A DNA stretch of 13,715 nt from assembly GCA_023432075.1 (NCBI GenBank), contig JAEYVD010000813.1, positions 1-13,715 on the forward strand, written 5' to 3'. Origin of the DNA: Pseudomonadota bacterium. GTDB lineage: Bacteria > Pseudomonadota > Gammaproteobacteria > Burkholderiales > Burkholderiaceae_B. The notes below the pieces were generated by a model. It was given only the letters and a program-made list of their open reading frames with translations. It did no database searches and was not told the origin of the DNA. Made by a program: the position numbers and the translations under genes. Positions within the stretch are counted from its first letter, which is position 1, and each line of letters starts with the position of its first letter. Below are positions 7,306 through 13,556 of this stretch, in pieces.

Positions 7306-8114
7306 CGGCGGCATCCGGCGGGCGCCTGGCCGGTAAGGTCGTGCTGGTGGCGGGCGCGGGCACATCGGCGCCCGGCTGGAGCATCGGCAAGGCCAGCTGC
7401 GTGACGCTGGCGCGCCAGGGCGCGGCCATCATCGCGCTGGACGCCAACCTGACCGCCGCCGAAGAGGCGGCGCACGAAGTCGAATCGGCCGGCGGCTGCG
7501 CGCTGCCGGTGCAGGCCGACGTGGCCGACCCCGCTGCGATGCAGGCCGCGGTGGATGCGGCGCTGGGCCGCTTCGGCCGCATCGACGTCCTGCAGGCCAA
7601 CGCGGGCATCGGCAAGGTGGGCGGCCCCGAAGACATCTCGCTGCAAGACTGGGATCGCATCCAGCAGGTGAACGTGACCAGCCTGCTGATCGCGACACGG
7701 CTGGTGGTCCCGCTGATGCGCGCGCAAGGCGGCGGGGCCATCGTCGCGGTGTCGTCGATCGCGGGCATCCGGTACACCGGCTATCCGCATCTGGCCTACA
7801 GCGTCAGCAAGGCCGCCGTCATCCACTTTGCACGGATGGCCGCGCAGCAATATGCCGCCGACCGCATCCGCGTGAACACGGTGATTCCCGGGCTGATCGA
7901 CACCCCGCGCGTGGCCAGCAACGTCGCCAGGATGTTCGATGCCAACGACCTGGACGCCGCCCGCGCGGCGCGCGACAGGCAGGTGCCGATGGGCCGCATG
8001 GGCACGCCCTGGGAGGTCGCCAACGCGGTGGCCTTTCTGGCTTCCGACGACGCGTCTTACATCACCGGCACCGAACTGCTGGTCGATGGCGGCCTGACGG
8101 GCAAGTACGCCTGA
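7302..8114 (+). CDS. Short-chain dehydrogenase/reductase (SDR)
   Basis: A 270-residue NAD(P)-dependent oxidoreductase of classical SDR type. The N-terminal Rossmann motif is the variant GAGTSAPGWSIGKA (about 18-31), longer than the canonical TGxxxGxG. D47 after the second strand (IIALDAN) suggests preference for NAD(H). NAG at 100-102, the active-site serine in VSSIAG (S152), and Y166-x3-K170 (AYSVSK) complete the triad, with N124 as the fourth residue. The C-terminus FLASDDASYITGTELLVDGG is family-typical. It is the last gene of the cassette A operon, joined by ATGA to the lyase gene. It probably oxidises a hydroxyl of the acid or its CoA ester, or reduces the keto product; the direction cannot be told. 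Its stop lies only 5 bases from the stop of the convergent Bug gene. Confidence 0.92.
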   Translation: MTAASGGRLAGKVVLVAGAGTSAPGWSIGKASCVTLARQGAAIIALDANLTAAEEAAHEVESAGGCALPVQADVADPAAMQAAVDAALGRFGRIDVLQANAGIGKVGGPEDISLQDWDRIQQVNVTSLLIATRLVVPLMRAQGGGAIVAVSSIAGIRYTGYPHLAYSVSKAAVIHFARMAAQQYAADRIRVNTVIPGLIDTPRVASNVARMFDANDLDAARAARDRQVPMGRMGTPWEVANAVAFLASDDASYITGTELLVDGGLTGKYA

Positions 8115-8119
8115 CGCGC

Positions 8120-9112
8120 CTACTCGGCCTTGATGTTGCCGCGCTGGATCACGCCCGTCCACTTGGCCACGTCGTCCTGGATGCGCTGCGCGAATTGCGC
8201 CGGCGTGCTGCCGACGGGCTGAAAGCCCATCCCCGTCAGCTTGTCCCGCAACGCGCCGCGCTGCACGGATTCGGCCAACGTCTGCGACAGGCGCTCGATG
8301 ATCGGCGCGGGCACGCCAGCCGGCGCAACCAGGCCGAACAACGGCGAGATGTCCACGCCCGGCAGGCCCGCTTCCGCAAAGGTGGGCACGTCGGGCAGCT
8401 GGCTGACGCGCTGCGGGCTGGTGACCGCCAGCGCCCGCAGCTTGCCGCCCTTGATGTGTTCAAGCATCGTGGGCACGGTGGCAAACCCGAACTGCACCTG
8501 ACCGCCCAGGAGGTCGGTGATCACGGTGCCGCCGCCGCGGTACGGCACGTGCAGCACGTCCACGCCCGCCTGCTGGCGCAGTTGCTCGCCGGCCAGATGC
8601 GGACCGCTGCCCACGCCCGCCGACCCGAACGACAACGTGCCCGGCTGCGCCTTGGCCAGCGCCACAAAGGACGCGATGTCCGTCGCCTTGACCGAGGGGT
8701 GCACCACCATGACGAAAGGCGCCGTCGCCATCAGCGAGATCGGCGCGAAGTCCTTGATGGCGTCGTACGGTTGACGTTCGCCCAGCAGCGCGGGATTGAT
8801 CGTGAACGTGGAGTCGACCATGCCGATGGTATAGCCATCGGGCGCCGACACCGCAAGGGCGCGCGTGCCGATCGTGGTGCCGCCGCCACCCCGGTTCTCC
8901 ACGACGAAGGGCTGGCCCAGCGCCTCGGCAAACACCTGGCCCGCCATGCGGCCCAGCGTGTCCGTGGCCGCGCCCGGCGGATACGGGATGGTCAGGCGGA
9001 CCGCCTTGTCCGGATACTGCGCGGCGCGCGCCGCGAAAGACCACGGCAACACGGCGGCGCCAGCGGCCAGGGCCGCGCCATTGATCAGGAACGCTCTGCG
9101 TGAGGGATGCAT
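8120..9112 (-). CDS. Bug/TctC-type receptor with Tat-like signal (cassette B)
   Basis: A 330-residue periplasmic binding protein of the Bug family. The N-terminus MHPSRRAFLINGAALAAGAA has S-R-R-x-F-L, matching a twin-arginine signal, with a cleavage site near ARA|AQ (about residue 30). The mature protein shows YPDKAVRLTIPYPPGAATD (D51 in the ligand loop), VVENRGGGGTTIG, APDGYTI, HVPYRGGGTVITDLLGGQV and LPDVPTFAEAGLPGVD. The start at 9112 is backed by GGAG 8 bases upstream on the minus strand. The frame continues upstream to 9328 inside the enolase gene without family similarity. It follows the enolase-family gene by 100 bases on the same strand and is probably co-transcribed or driven by its own repeat-bearing leader. 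No transporter membrane genes are adjacent. It is clearly diverged from the other Bug protein here, so it is not a recent duplicate. Confidence 0.92.
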   Translation of the reverse strand: MHPSRRAFLINGAALAAGAAVLPWSFAARAAQYPDKAVRLTIPYPPGAATDTLGRMAGQVFAEALGQPFVVENRGGGGTTIGTRALAVSAPDGYTIGMVDSTFTINPALLGERQPYDAIKDFAPISLMATAPFVMVVHPSVKATDIASFVALAKAQPGTLSFGSAGVGSGPHLAGEQLRQQAGVDVLHVPYRGGGTVITDLLGGQVQFGFATVPTMLEHIKGGKLRALAVTSPQRVSQLPDVPTFAEAGLPGVDISPLFGLVAPAGVPAPIIERLSQTLAESVQRGALRDKLTGMGFQPVGSTPAQFAQRIQDDVAKWTGVIQRGNIKAE

Positions 9113-9125
9113 GGGGTTGTCTCCA

Positions 9126-9185
9126 GGTTCATATGCGGTGCGGCCTCTTGAGGGCCGGTTCGTATTTCGGTGTGCCTTTCGTATC
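9126..9185 (-). promoter_or_regulatory. Repeats GGTTCATATG / GGTTCGTATT / CTTTCGTATC upstream of Bug gene
   Basis: In the 100-base gap between the enolase and Bug genes three related 10-mers start at 9126, 9157 and 9176 (plus-strand sense). The first two are 31 bases apart, about three helical turns. The first is identical to a 10-mer at 10363-10372 in the lysR/enolase divergent promoter. The simplest reading is a second binding site for the cassette's LysR regulator in front of the Bug gene. No clear -10/-35 pair is visible. Confidence 0.45.
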
Positions 9186-9212
9186 TGATGCGTGGGCGCG
9201 GATGCGTGTGCT

Positions 9213-10310
9213 TCAGCTGCTGTAGCGGCCCTCGGCAAGTTCCGCCTCCGGGTCCGCGCCCAAGCCAGGGGCGTCCGGCACGTCGACCCAGCCGTCCTTG
9301 ATGGGCACGCTGCGCCCGTAAGGCACATGCGCCAGTTCGACGTACAGGCGTTCCAGCGATACCTCGGCCTGTTGCACGGCGATCAGGTGCAGGCTGGCAA
9401 GGTATCCGGGACCGAAGAACGCCACCTGCGGCGCGCACACGACGCGCGTGTCCTCGCATTTCTGCGCGATGCGCCACGCGGCGGTCAGTCCCAGCTTGAT
9501 GACGCTGGGCTGCACGTACTGCGCCGCTTCCGTGTCCACCACGCGCTCCAGGTCGGTCGCGCTGGCGGCGTTCTCGCCGACCGCCAGGGGAATGCCGCAG
9601 GCATCCTTCAAACGGGCCAGCGCGCGGTCGTCTTCCGGCGGCCACAAGGGTTCCTCGATCCAGAACGGATCGTGCGGGCGCATCGCCTCGATGGCGGCCT
9701 CGGCCTCGCCGGGCAGCCAGGCGCAGTTCGTGTCCACCATGATGGGCACGCCCGGCCCCGTGCTGCGGCGCACGGCAGCCAGCGCATCGGCCGTGCGCTC
9801 GTGCAGCTTGATTTCGGTAAAGCCTTCGTCCAGCGCACGCGTGGTCACGGCGTCCAGGCGCTCGGCGTTGCCGTAGTACTGGAGCAGCGACGCATACACG
9901 CGCACCCGCTCGCGGCGCTTGCCGCCCAGCAGTTCGTACAACGGCACGCCCGCGCGTTTGGCGCGCAGGTCCCACAGCGCGATGTCCAGCCCGGCCAGCG
10001 CGTGCACCACGGGACCGGACCGCCCCAGGTTGTGCAGCGTGCGCTGCATGCCCGGCAGCAAGGTCTCGTCGTCCGCGTCCCGCCCGCAGGCCAGCGGGGC
10101 GATCAGCGTTTCAAAGATGGCGGGCAAGGCGCGCGGCTCCACGCAGTACGACTCGCCCCACGCCACCGTGCCGTCTTCGGTCTGCACGCGGACCAGCGCA
10201 CTGTCGAGCTTGTCGCGCGGCCGGCCGGCGAACAGCGGCGACGGGCTCCAGTGATGAAACGGCAGGCGCAAGGGAATGCAGGTGACGGAAACGATGGTGT
10301 TGGCGGGCAT
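9213..10310 (-). CDS. Enolase-superfamily enzyme (mandelate racemase/muconate lactonizing group)
   Basis: A 365-residue enzyme with an N-terminal capping domain (about 1-125) and a TIM barrel. The superfamily removes the alpha proton of a carboxylate with Mg2+ help, giving dehydration, epimerisation or cycloisomerisation. Metal ligands by spacing: D193 (VDTN), E219 (WIEEP), E246 (VGEN). The base motif is K168-L-H170, not K-x-K. At barrel strand six it reads QPSVIKLGL (267-275) with no Asp, and where many relatives have a catalytic 'PH' it has CAPQ with Q295. K-x-H and QPSxxK recall a cycloisomerase/sugar-acid dehydratase-like subgroup, from memory. The ATG at 10310 is preferred; a TTG at 10334 in frame is possible. 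Neither has a strong ribosome site. It is divergent from lysR and upstream of Bug in cassette B. Substrate unknown. Confidence 0.87.
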   Translation of the reverse strand: MPANTIVSVTCIPLRLPFHHWSPSPLFAGRPRDKLDSALVRVQTEDGTVAWGESYCVEPRALPAIFETLIAPLACGRDADDETLLPGMQRTLHNLGRSGPVVHALAGLDIALWDLRAKRAGVPLYELLGGKRRERVRVYASLLQYYGNAERLDAVTTRALDEGFTEIKLHERTADALAAVRRSTGPGVPIMVDTNCAWLPGEAEAAIEAMRPHDPFWIEEPLWPPEDDRALARLKDACGIPLAVGENAASATDLERVVDTEAAQYVQPSVIKLGLTAAWRIAQKCEDTRVVCAPQVAFFGPGYLASLHLIAVQQAEVSLERLYVELAHVPYGRSVPIKDGWVDVPDAPGLGADPEAELAEGRYSS

Positions 10311-10362
10311 GGCGGCGCGAAGATCGGGATGCAAAATGCGATGGGCTATTCTGGCGGCCGCC

Positions 10363-10414
10363 GGTTCATATGGTCAAATAGATGAATTGACTATTTTCAT
10401 ATGAATTTCATATG
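10363..10414. promoter_or_regulatory. Divergent enolase/lysR promoter with TTCATATG repeats
   Basis: TTCATATG occurs three times, at 10365-10372, 10396-10403 and 10407-10414; the first two are 31 bases apart. The second lies in the perfect palindrome TTCATATGAA (10396-10405). GTCAA (10373-10377) and TTGAC (10387-10391) form a 19-base inverted repeat of a size suited to a LysR dimer. TTGACT (10387-10392) and TATGTT (10411-10416) make a -35/-10-like pair with an 18-base spacer, but the latter overlaps the lysR start codon. The region is strongly AT-rich against its flanks. It probably carries both promoters and the LysR operator. Confidence 0.6.
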
Positions 10415-11374
10415 TTCAACCGGCGAGAACTCCTGCTGCTGCGCGCCATGTACCGGCACGACACCGTCACCGCCGCGGCGGCATCGGTCAACATGACGCA
10501 GCCCGCCGCCAGCGCGCTCTTGCGCGACATGGAAACACGGCTGGGCTTTGCGCTCTTCAGCCGCGAGAACCGCCGGCTGCATCTGACCAGCCAGGGCCGC
10601 GCGCTGATCCCCGAAGTCCTCAATGCGCTGGCCGGCATCGAGGCCGTGGACCGGCTGGCCGTCGACATCCGCCAGGGCGCGCTGGCGCGGCTGGATGTGG
10701 CCGCCGTCGCCATTGCGGCGTCCAGTCTGCTGCCCCCGGCACTGGCCGGCGTGCGCCGCGCGCATCCGGCCGTGGCCGTGACCGTGCGCGCCGGCACCGC
10801 CCTGGAAATCATCGAGATGGCGGTGGACCATCGCATCGACCTGGGCATCATCATCGGTTCGCCGCCGGATATCGACCGCGTGGCCAGCCTGCGGCTGGCG
10901 CCGCTGGGGCTGCATGCGGTCATGCCCAAGGACCATCCGTGGGCAAGAAAGGCCACGTTGACGCTCGACGAGGTGGCCGAAGCCGGTCCCATCGTGCTGG
11001 CGCCCGCCCTGCCCGCCGGGCGCGCGACACGCCAGGCGCTGGAGGCCCGCGGCCTGCCCTATCGCCCCATCATCGAGGCCGCGCAATCATCGGCGGCGTG
11101 CGCGCTGGCCGCGCAAGGCCTGGGTGTGGCCATCGTGGAAAGCCTGGGCGCGCATTACGCCGAGCGGCAGGGCCTGGCCGCACGGCGCCTCTTGGCGCTG
11201 GAAGATCCGGTGCTGGCGGTGGTGTGGTCGCGCGACCGCGCGATGAGTGCGCCGGCGCAGGTGCTGCGGGAGGGCTTGGCGAACGAGGCGCGCACGTGGC
11301 TGTCGCGCACGGATGCCGACGCGGGCGAACGCCCGACGGCGCGAGGCCGGCCCCCCCCGCGGCCGGCCTCGTGA
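10412..11374 (+). CDS. LysR-family transcriptional regulator (cassette B)
   Basis: A 320-residue LysR-type regulator. The helix-turn-helix spans about residues 16-45 (DTVTAAAASVNMTQPAASAL then LRDMETRLGFALFSR), followed by the linker helix and the effector domain from about residue 90 (ARLDVAAVAIAASSLLPPAL) to about 295, with VMPKDHPWA and LGVAIVES as landmarks. It is divergent from the enolase-family gene, the classical layout for a LysR activator of a neighbouring catabolic unit, and probably responds to the substrate or product of cassette B. The start at 10412 gives the standard few residues before the first helix; no ribosome site is seen because the start is embedded in the TTCATATG repeat region. 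The last residues (GRPPPRPAS) are encoded by one long hairpin, so the tail is likely not under protein-level selection. Confidence 0.9.
   Translation: MFNRRELLLLRAMYRHDTVTAAAASVNMTQPAASALLRDMETRLGFALFSRENRRLHLTSQGRALIPEVLNALAGIEAVDRLAVDIRQGALARLDVAAVAIAASSLLPPALAGVRRAHPAVAVTVRAGTALEIIEMAVDHRIDLGIIIGSPPDIDRVASLRLAPLGLHAVMPKDHPWARKATLTLDEVAEAGPIVLAPALPAGRATRQALEARGLPYRPIIEAAQSSAACALAAQGLGVAIVESLGAHYAERQGLAARRLLALEDPVLAVVWSRDRAMSAPAQVLREGLANEARTWLSRTDADAGERPTARGRPPPRPAS
11342..11371. terminator. 11-bp perfect hairpin ending lysR, shared with convergent metQ-type gene
   Basis: CGAGGCCGGCC (11342-11352) pairs perfectly with GGCCGGCCTCG (11361-11371) across an eight-base C-rich loop. It finishes one base before the lysR stop codon (11372-11374) and lies 18 bases beyond the stop of the convergent binding-protein gene at 11390. 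No T-run follows on either strand, so it may work as a factor-assisted or bidirectional barrier instead of a classic intrinsic terminator. Confidence 0.6.
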
Positions 11375-11389
11375 ACCAGGCGGGGCGGC

Positions 11390-12184
11390 TTACCAGGAGG
11401 TGGTATAGGCCCCGGGGAACTGCTTGGCCACGAAAGCCTTCACTTCGTCGGACTGGTAGGCCTTGATGAAGCGCGCGATGCGCGGATCATTCTTGTTGTC
11501 CTCGCGCGCGGCGATCACGACGGCCGCAAACGGGGCATCCTTGCTTTCCAGCGCCAGCGCGTCCTTGGCGGGCGACAGGCCGGCGGGGATGGCGTAGGCG
11601 GAATTCACGGCGGCGGCATCCACGTCCTTGAGCGAGTGCGGCAGCTGCGCGGCTTCGATCTCGACGAACTTCAGGTTCTTGGGGTTCTCGGCGATGTCGA
11701 AGATCGACGCCGTCACGGTCACGCCGTCCTTCAGCTTGATCAGCTTGGCGGCCTGCAGCACCAGCAGCGCGCGGGCGCCGTTGGTCGGATCGTTCGGAAT
11801 GGCCACCTTGCCGCCCTGCGGCAGATCGTCCAGCGACTTCACGCGTTTGGAATAGATGCCCATCTGCTGCACGACGGCCGTCGCCACCGGCACCAGCTTG
11901 TAGCCGCGCGCCTTGTTCTGCGATTCCAGGAAAGGCTTGTGCTGGTAGATGTTCACGTCCAGTTCCTTGGCGTCCAGCGCGGCGTTCGGCTGGATGAAGT
12001 CGCTGAACTCGATCAGCTTGACCTTCAGGCCTTCCTTGGCGGCCACCTGCTGCACGACTTCACCGATCTGCGCGTGCGGACCGACGGTGACGCCCACCTT
12101 CAACTCGGCGTCCTGCGCCATCGCCGAGGTGCCCGCAAAACCGATGAGGGTGGCAAGAACGGCCAGGGAATGACGAAGGCGCAT
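11390..12184 (-). CDS. MetQ/NlpA-family ABC transporter substrate-binding protein
   Basis: A 264-residue periplasmic binding protein of the NlpA/MetQ family, which usually captures D/L-methionine for a MetNI transporter. A signal peptide (MRLRHSLAVLATLIGFAGTS, cleavage near AMA|QD, residue 23) is followed by LKVGVTVGPHAQIGE, FSDFIQPNAALDAKELDVNIYQHKPFLE (about 61-88), VAIPNDPTNGARALLVLQ and NSAYAIPAGLSP, all diagnostic. There is no lipobox cysteine, so unlike Escherichia coli MetQ it should be a soluble periplasmic protein. No metN or metI lies next to it: downstream is convergent lysR and upstream a divergent unrelated gene, so it is an orphan receptor here. Methionine is the default ligand guess; related proteins bind other small molecules. 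The ATG at 12184 gives a complete signal peptide. Confidence 0.9.
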   Translation of the reverse strand: MRLRHSLAVLATLIGFAGTSAMAQDAELKVGVTVGPHAQIGEVVQQVAAKEGLKVKLIEFSDFIQPNAALDAKELDVNIYQHKPFLESQNKARGYKLVPVATAVVQQMGIYSKRVKSLDDLPQGGKVAIPNDPTNGARALLVLQAAKLIKLKDGVTVTASIFDIAENPKNLKFVEIEAAQLPHSLKDVDAAAVNSAYAIPAGLSPAKDALALESKDAPFAAVVIAAREDNKNDPRIARFIKAYQSDEVKAFVAKQFPGAYTTSW

Positions 12185-12252
12185 GAGGGATCTCTAGAGG
12201 TAGTCGTAATGAGACCCCGGATTCTAGAGACGCCGCCTCAAAACCGGAAGCG

Positions 12253-12264
12253 ATGAATATTCAT
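12253..12264. promoter_or_regulatory. 12-base perfect palindrome in a divergent promoter region
   Basis: ATGAATATTCAT is a perfect palindrome about 70 bases before the metQ-type start and about 90 bases before the DUF6817-like start. It begins an AT-rich island (12253-12290) with TTGATA (12266-12271) and GATATAAAC just after, although these do not form a correctly spaced -35/-10 pair. It may be an operator or simply promoter DNA. Confidence 0.35.
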
Positions 12265-12356
12265 ATTGATATGTGGATTTCGATATAAACACCGCGATGA
12301 CAGCGCCGGCGCATGCGGACACAATAGAGCCTGCTTTCATCAACCCACCCGCCTCC

Positions 12357-13430
12357 ATGTCCACGACTACCGAACTCCATCCGCATGCGCGCGCGCTGCT
12401 GGCTGACCATTACGCCGCCGTCGACGCCGACCTTCCCGCCCTGCTCGACCTGCTGTTTGCGCGCAGCGCCGGCGAAGACTGGCACAAGGCCGGCACGTTC
12501 AAGCATCACCTGCTGGGCGTCTACCGCACGCTGGCGCTGTGGAACCAGCCGCGCGAGGTGCGTCTGCTGGGCCTGTTTCACAGCGTGTACGGCAACGAAT
12601 ACGTGGACCTCACGCTTTTTGACCGTGAACGCGAGCGCAACACGTTGCGCGATGTGCTCGGCGCCGAAGCCGAAGAATGGGTCAGCCTCTTTTGCGCCAT
12701 GCCGCGCACGCGATTCGTGCAGGCCATCTTGCACGGCCAGGGCACGGGACCGGAAGGCCTGACGCTGGAAGGCGCCGATGGGCAGGTGTTCACGTTCACG
12801 CCGCGCCAGGTCGCCGCATTCACGGTCGTGTCCGCCGCCGACATGGGCGAGCAATGGCATAGCTGGCAGGACGAGATCTTTGCCTGCTATCCGCAGCAGC
12901 AGCGCCGCGACTTGAAGACCAACTGGGCCTCGTCGCTGTGGCCCGGCCCGCTCAAGCCGCCGTCGAACATCCTGTCGATGCTGTCGCATCTGCTGGCGCC
13001 GCTGTCGCGCATGCCGCACGACACCGGCATTCCGCTGCCGCCCGCCTTCGACAATTGCCGCGCCACGCTCAGCCCGCGCGACGAAGCGGCCGCCAGCGCG
13101 CTGTATTGGCAGGTCATCACGCGCATGCATCCCCTGACCGAAATGGACAGCGCCCGCCACATGCTGGAAGCCGCGGTGGCGCACAACCCGTGGGTCGGCG
13201 AACCGCGCCTGCTGCTGGCGCAACTGGCGTTGACGTCAGGAGATTTCGAGGCCGCGGAACAGCATGCTGCCGCCGGCCTGGCCGCGCTGCAGGCCTGGGG
13301 CACGGCGTGGGACAAGCGCATCGAATGGGCCGGATGGATGGCCTGGGCGCGCATCGAACTGCAGAACGCGCGCGCGCGCAAATGGCCGGAAAACCTGGCC
13401 GCGCTGAACGGGCTGGGCCTGGTGGAGTAG
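12357..13430 (+). CDS. DUF6817-like protein with C-terminal TPR-like region
   Basis: A 357-residue cytoplasmic protein with no signal peptide or membrane segment. Residues about 10-120 resemble the DUF6817 pattern: HKAGTFKHHLLGVYRTLALW (from H43), then EVRLLGLFHSVYGNEY with H75-S-x-Y78-G. The spaced histidines recall an HD-type metal site, but the H-D pair is H-S here, so hydrolase activity is doubtful. Residues about 262-340 (DSARHMLEAAVAHNPWVGEP, LLLAQLALTSGDFEAAEQHA) read as one or two TPR-like helical repeats. Function is unknown. The ATG at 12357 (MSTTTELHPHA) fits the start of the conserved region. In-frame upstream starts exist at ATG 12297 and GTG 12273; none has a ribosome site, so the N-terminus is uncertain. 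It is divergent from the metQ-type gene and convergent with ubiX. Confidence 0.7.
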   Translation: MSTTTELHPHARALLADHYAAVDADLPALLDLLFARSAGEDWHKAGTFKHHLLGVYRTLALWNQPREVRLLGLFHSVYGNEYVDLTLFDRERERNTLRDVLGAEAEEWVSLFCAMPRTRFVQAILHGQGTGPEGLTLEGADGQVFTFTPRQVAAFTVVSAADMGEQWHSWQDEIFACYPQQQRRDLKTNWASSLWPGPLKPPSNILSMLSHLLAPLSRMPHDTGIPLPPAFDNCRATLSPRDEAAASALYWQVITRMHPLTEMDSARHMLEAAVAHNPWVGEPRLLLAQLALTSGDFEAAEQHAAAGLAALQAWGTAWDKRIEWAGWMAWARIELQNARARKWPENLAALNGLGLVE

Positions 13431-13459
13431 CGCCGGCGGGGCTTGCCGGGATGGGACGG

Positions 13460-13481
13460 CGCGGGCGGCTTTGCGCCCGCG
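13460..13481. terminator. Hairpin between DUF6817-like gene and ubiX
   Basis: CGCGGGCG (13460-13467) and CGCCCGCG (13474-13481) form a perfect 8-bp stem with loop GCTTTG. It starts 30 bases after the DUF6817-like stop and lies between two convergent genes, so it is a probable terminator. No T-run is present on either side. Confidence 0.5.
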
Positions 13482-13499
13482 TGCCTTTGCGAATGGGGT

Positions 13500-13515
13500 G
13501 GCTAGCGCCTACGTG
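13500..13515. repeat. Direct repeat copy 1, GGCTAGCGCCTACGTG
   Basis: First of two identical 16-mers, whose starts are 41 bases apart, in the gap before ubiX. The 10-mer at its core has the partial symmetry GGC-TAGC-GCC. It lies between the terminator-like hairpin and the ubiX stop codon. Purpose unknown. Confidence 0.6.
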
Positions 13516-13540
13516 GCTTGCCGGCTTGGGCAGGACGGGA

Positions 13541-13556
13541 GGCTAGCGCCTACGTG
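13541..13556. repeat. Direct repeat copy 2, overlapping the ubiX stop codon
   Basis: Second copy of GGCTAGCGCCTACGTG. The ubiX stop codon (minus-strand TAG, 13550-13552) lies inside it. With the preceding A it also makes AGGC-TAGC-GCCT, a 4-bp-arm inverted repeat. Confidence 0.6.

Noticed and set aside
9213..10334. TTG start for the enolase-family gene at 10334
   Set aside because: It would add eight residues without a ribosome site; the ATG at 10310 begins right at the typical first strand of the capping domain.
9192..10385. 397-codon plus-strand frame opposite the enolase-family gene
   Set aside because: No domain is recognisable. The minus-strand protein has the full metal-ligand set of the enolase superfamily.
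12261..13223. 320-codon minus-strand frame opposite the DUF6817-like gene
   Set aside because: The composition is that of an antisense shadow (Arg/His/Gln/Ala rich) with no motif. The plus frame shows ordinary protein composition and family resemblance.
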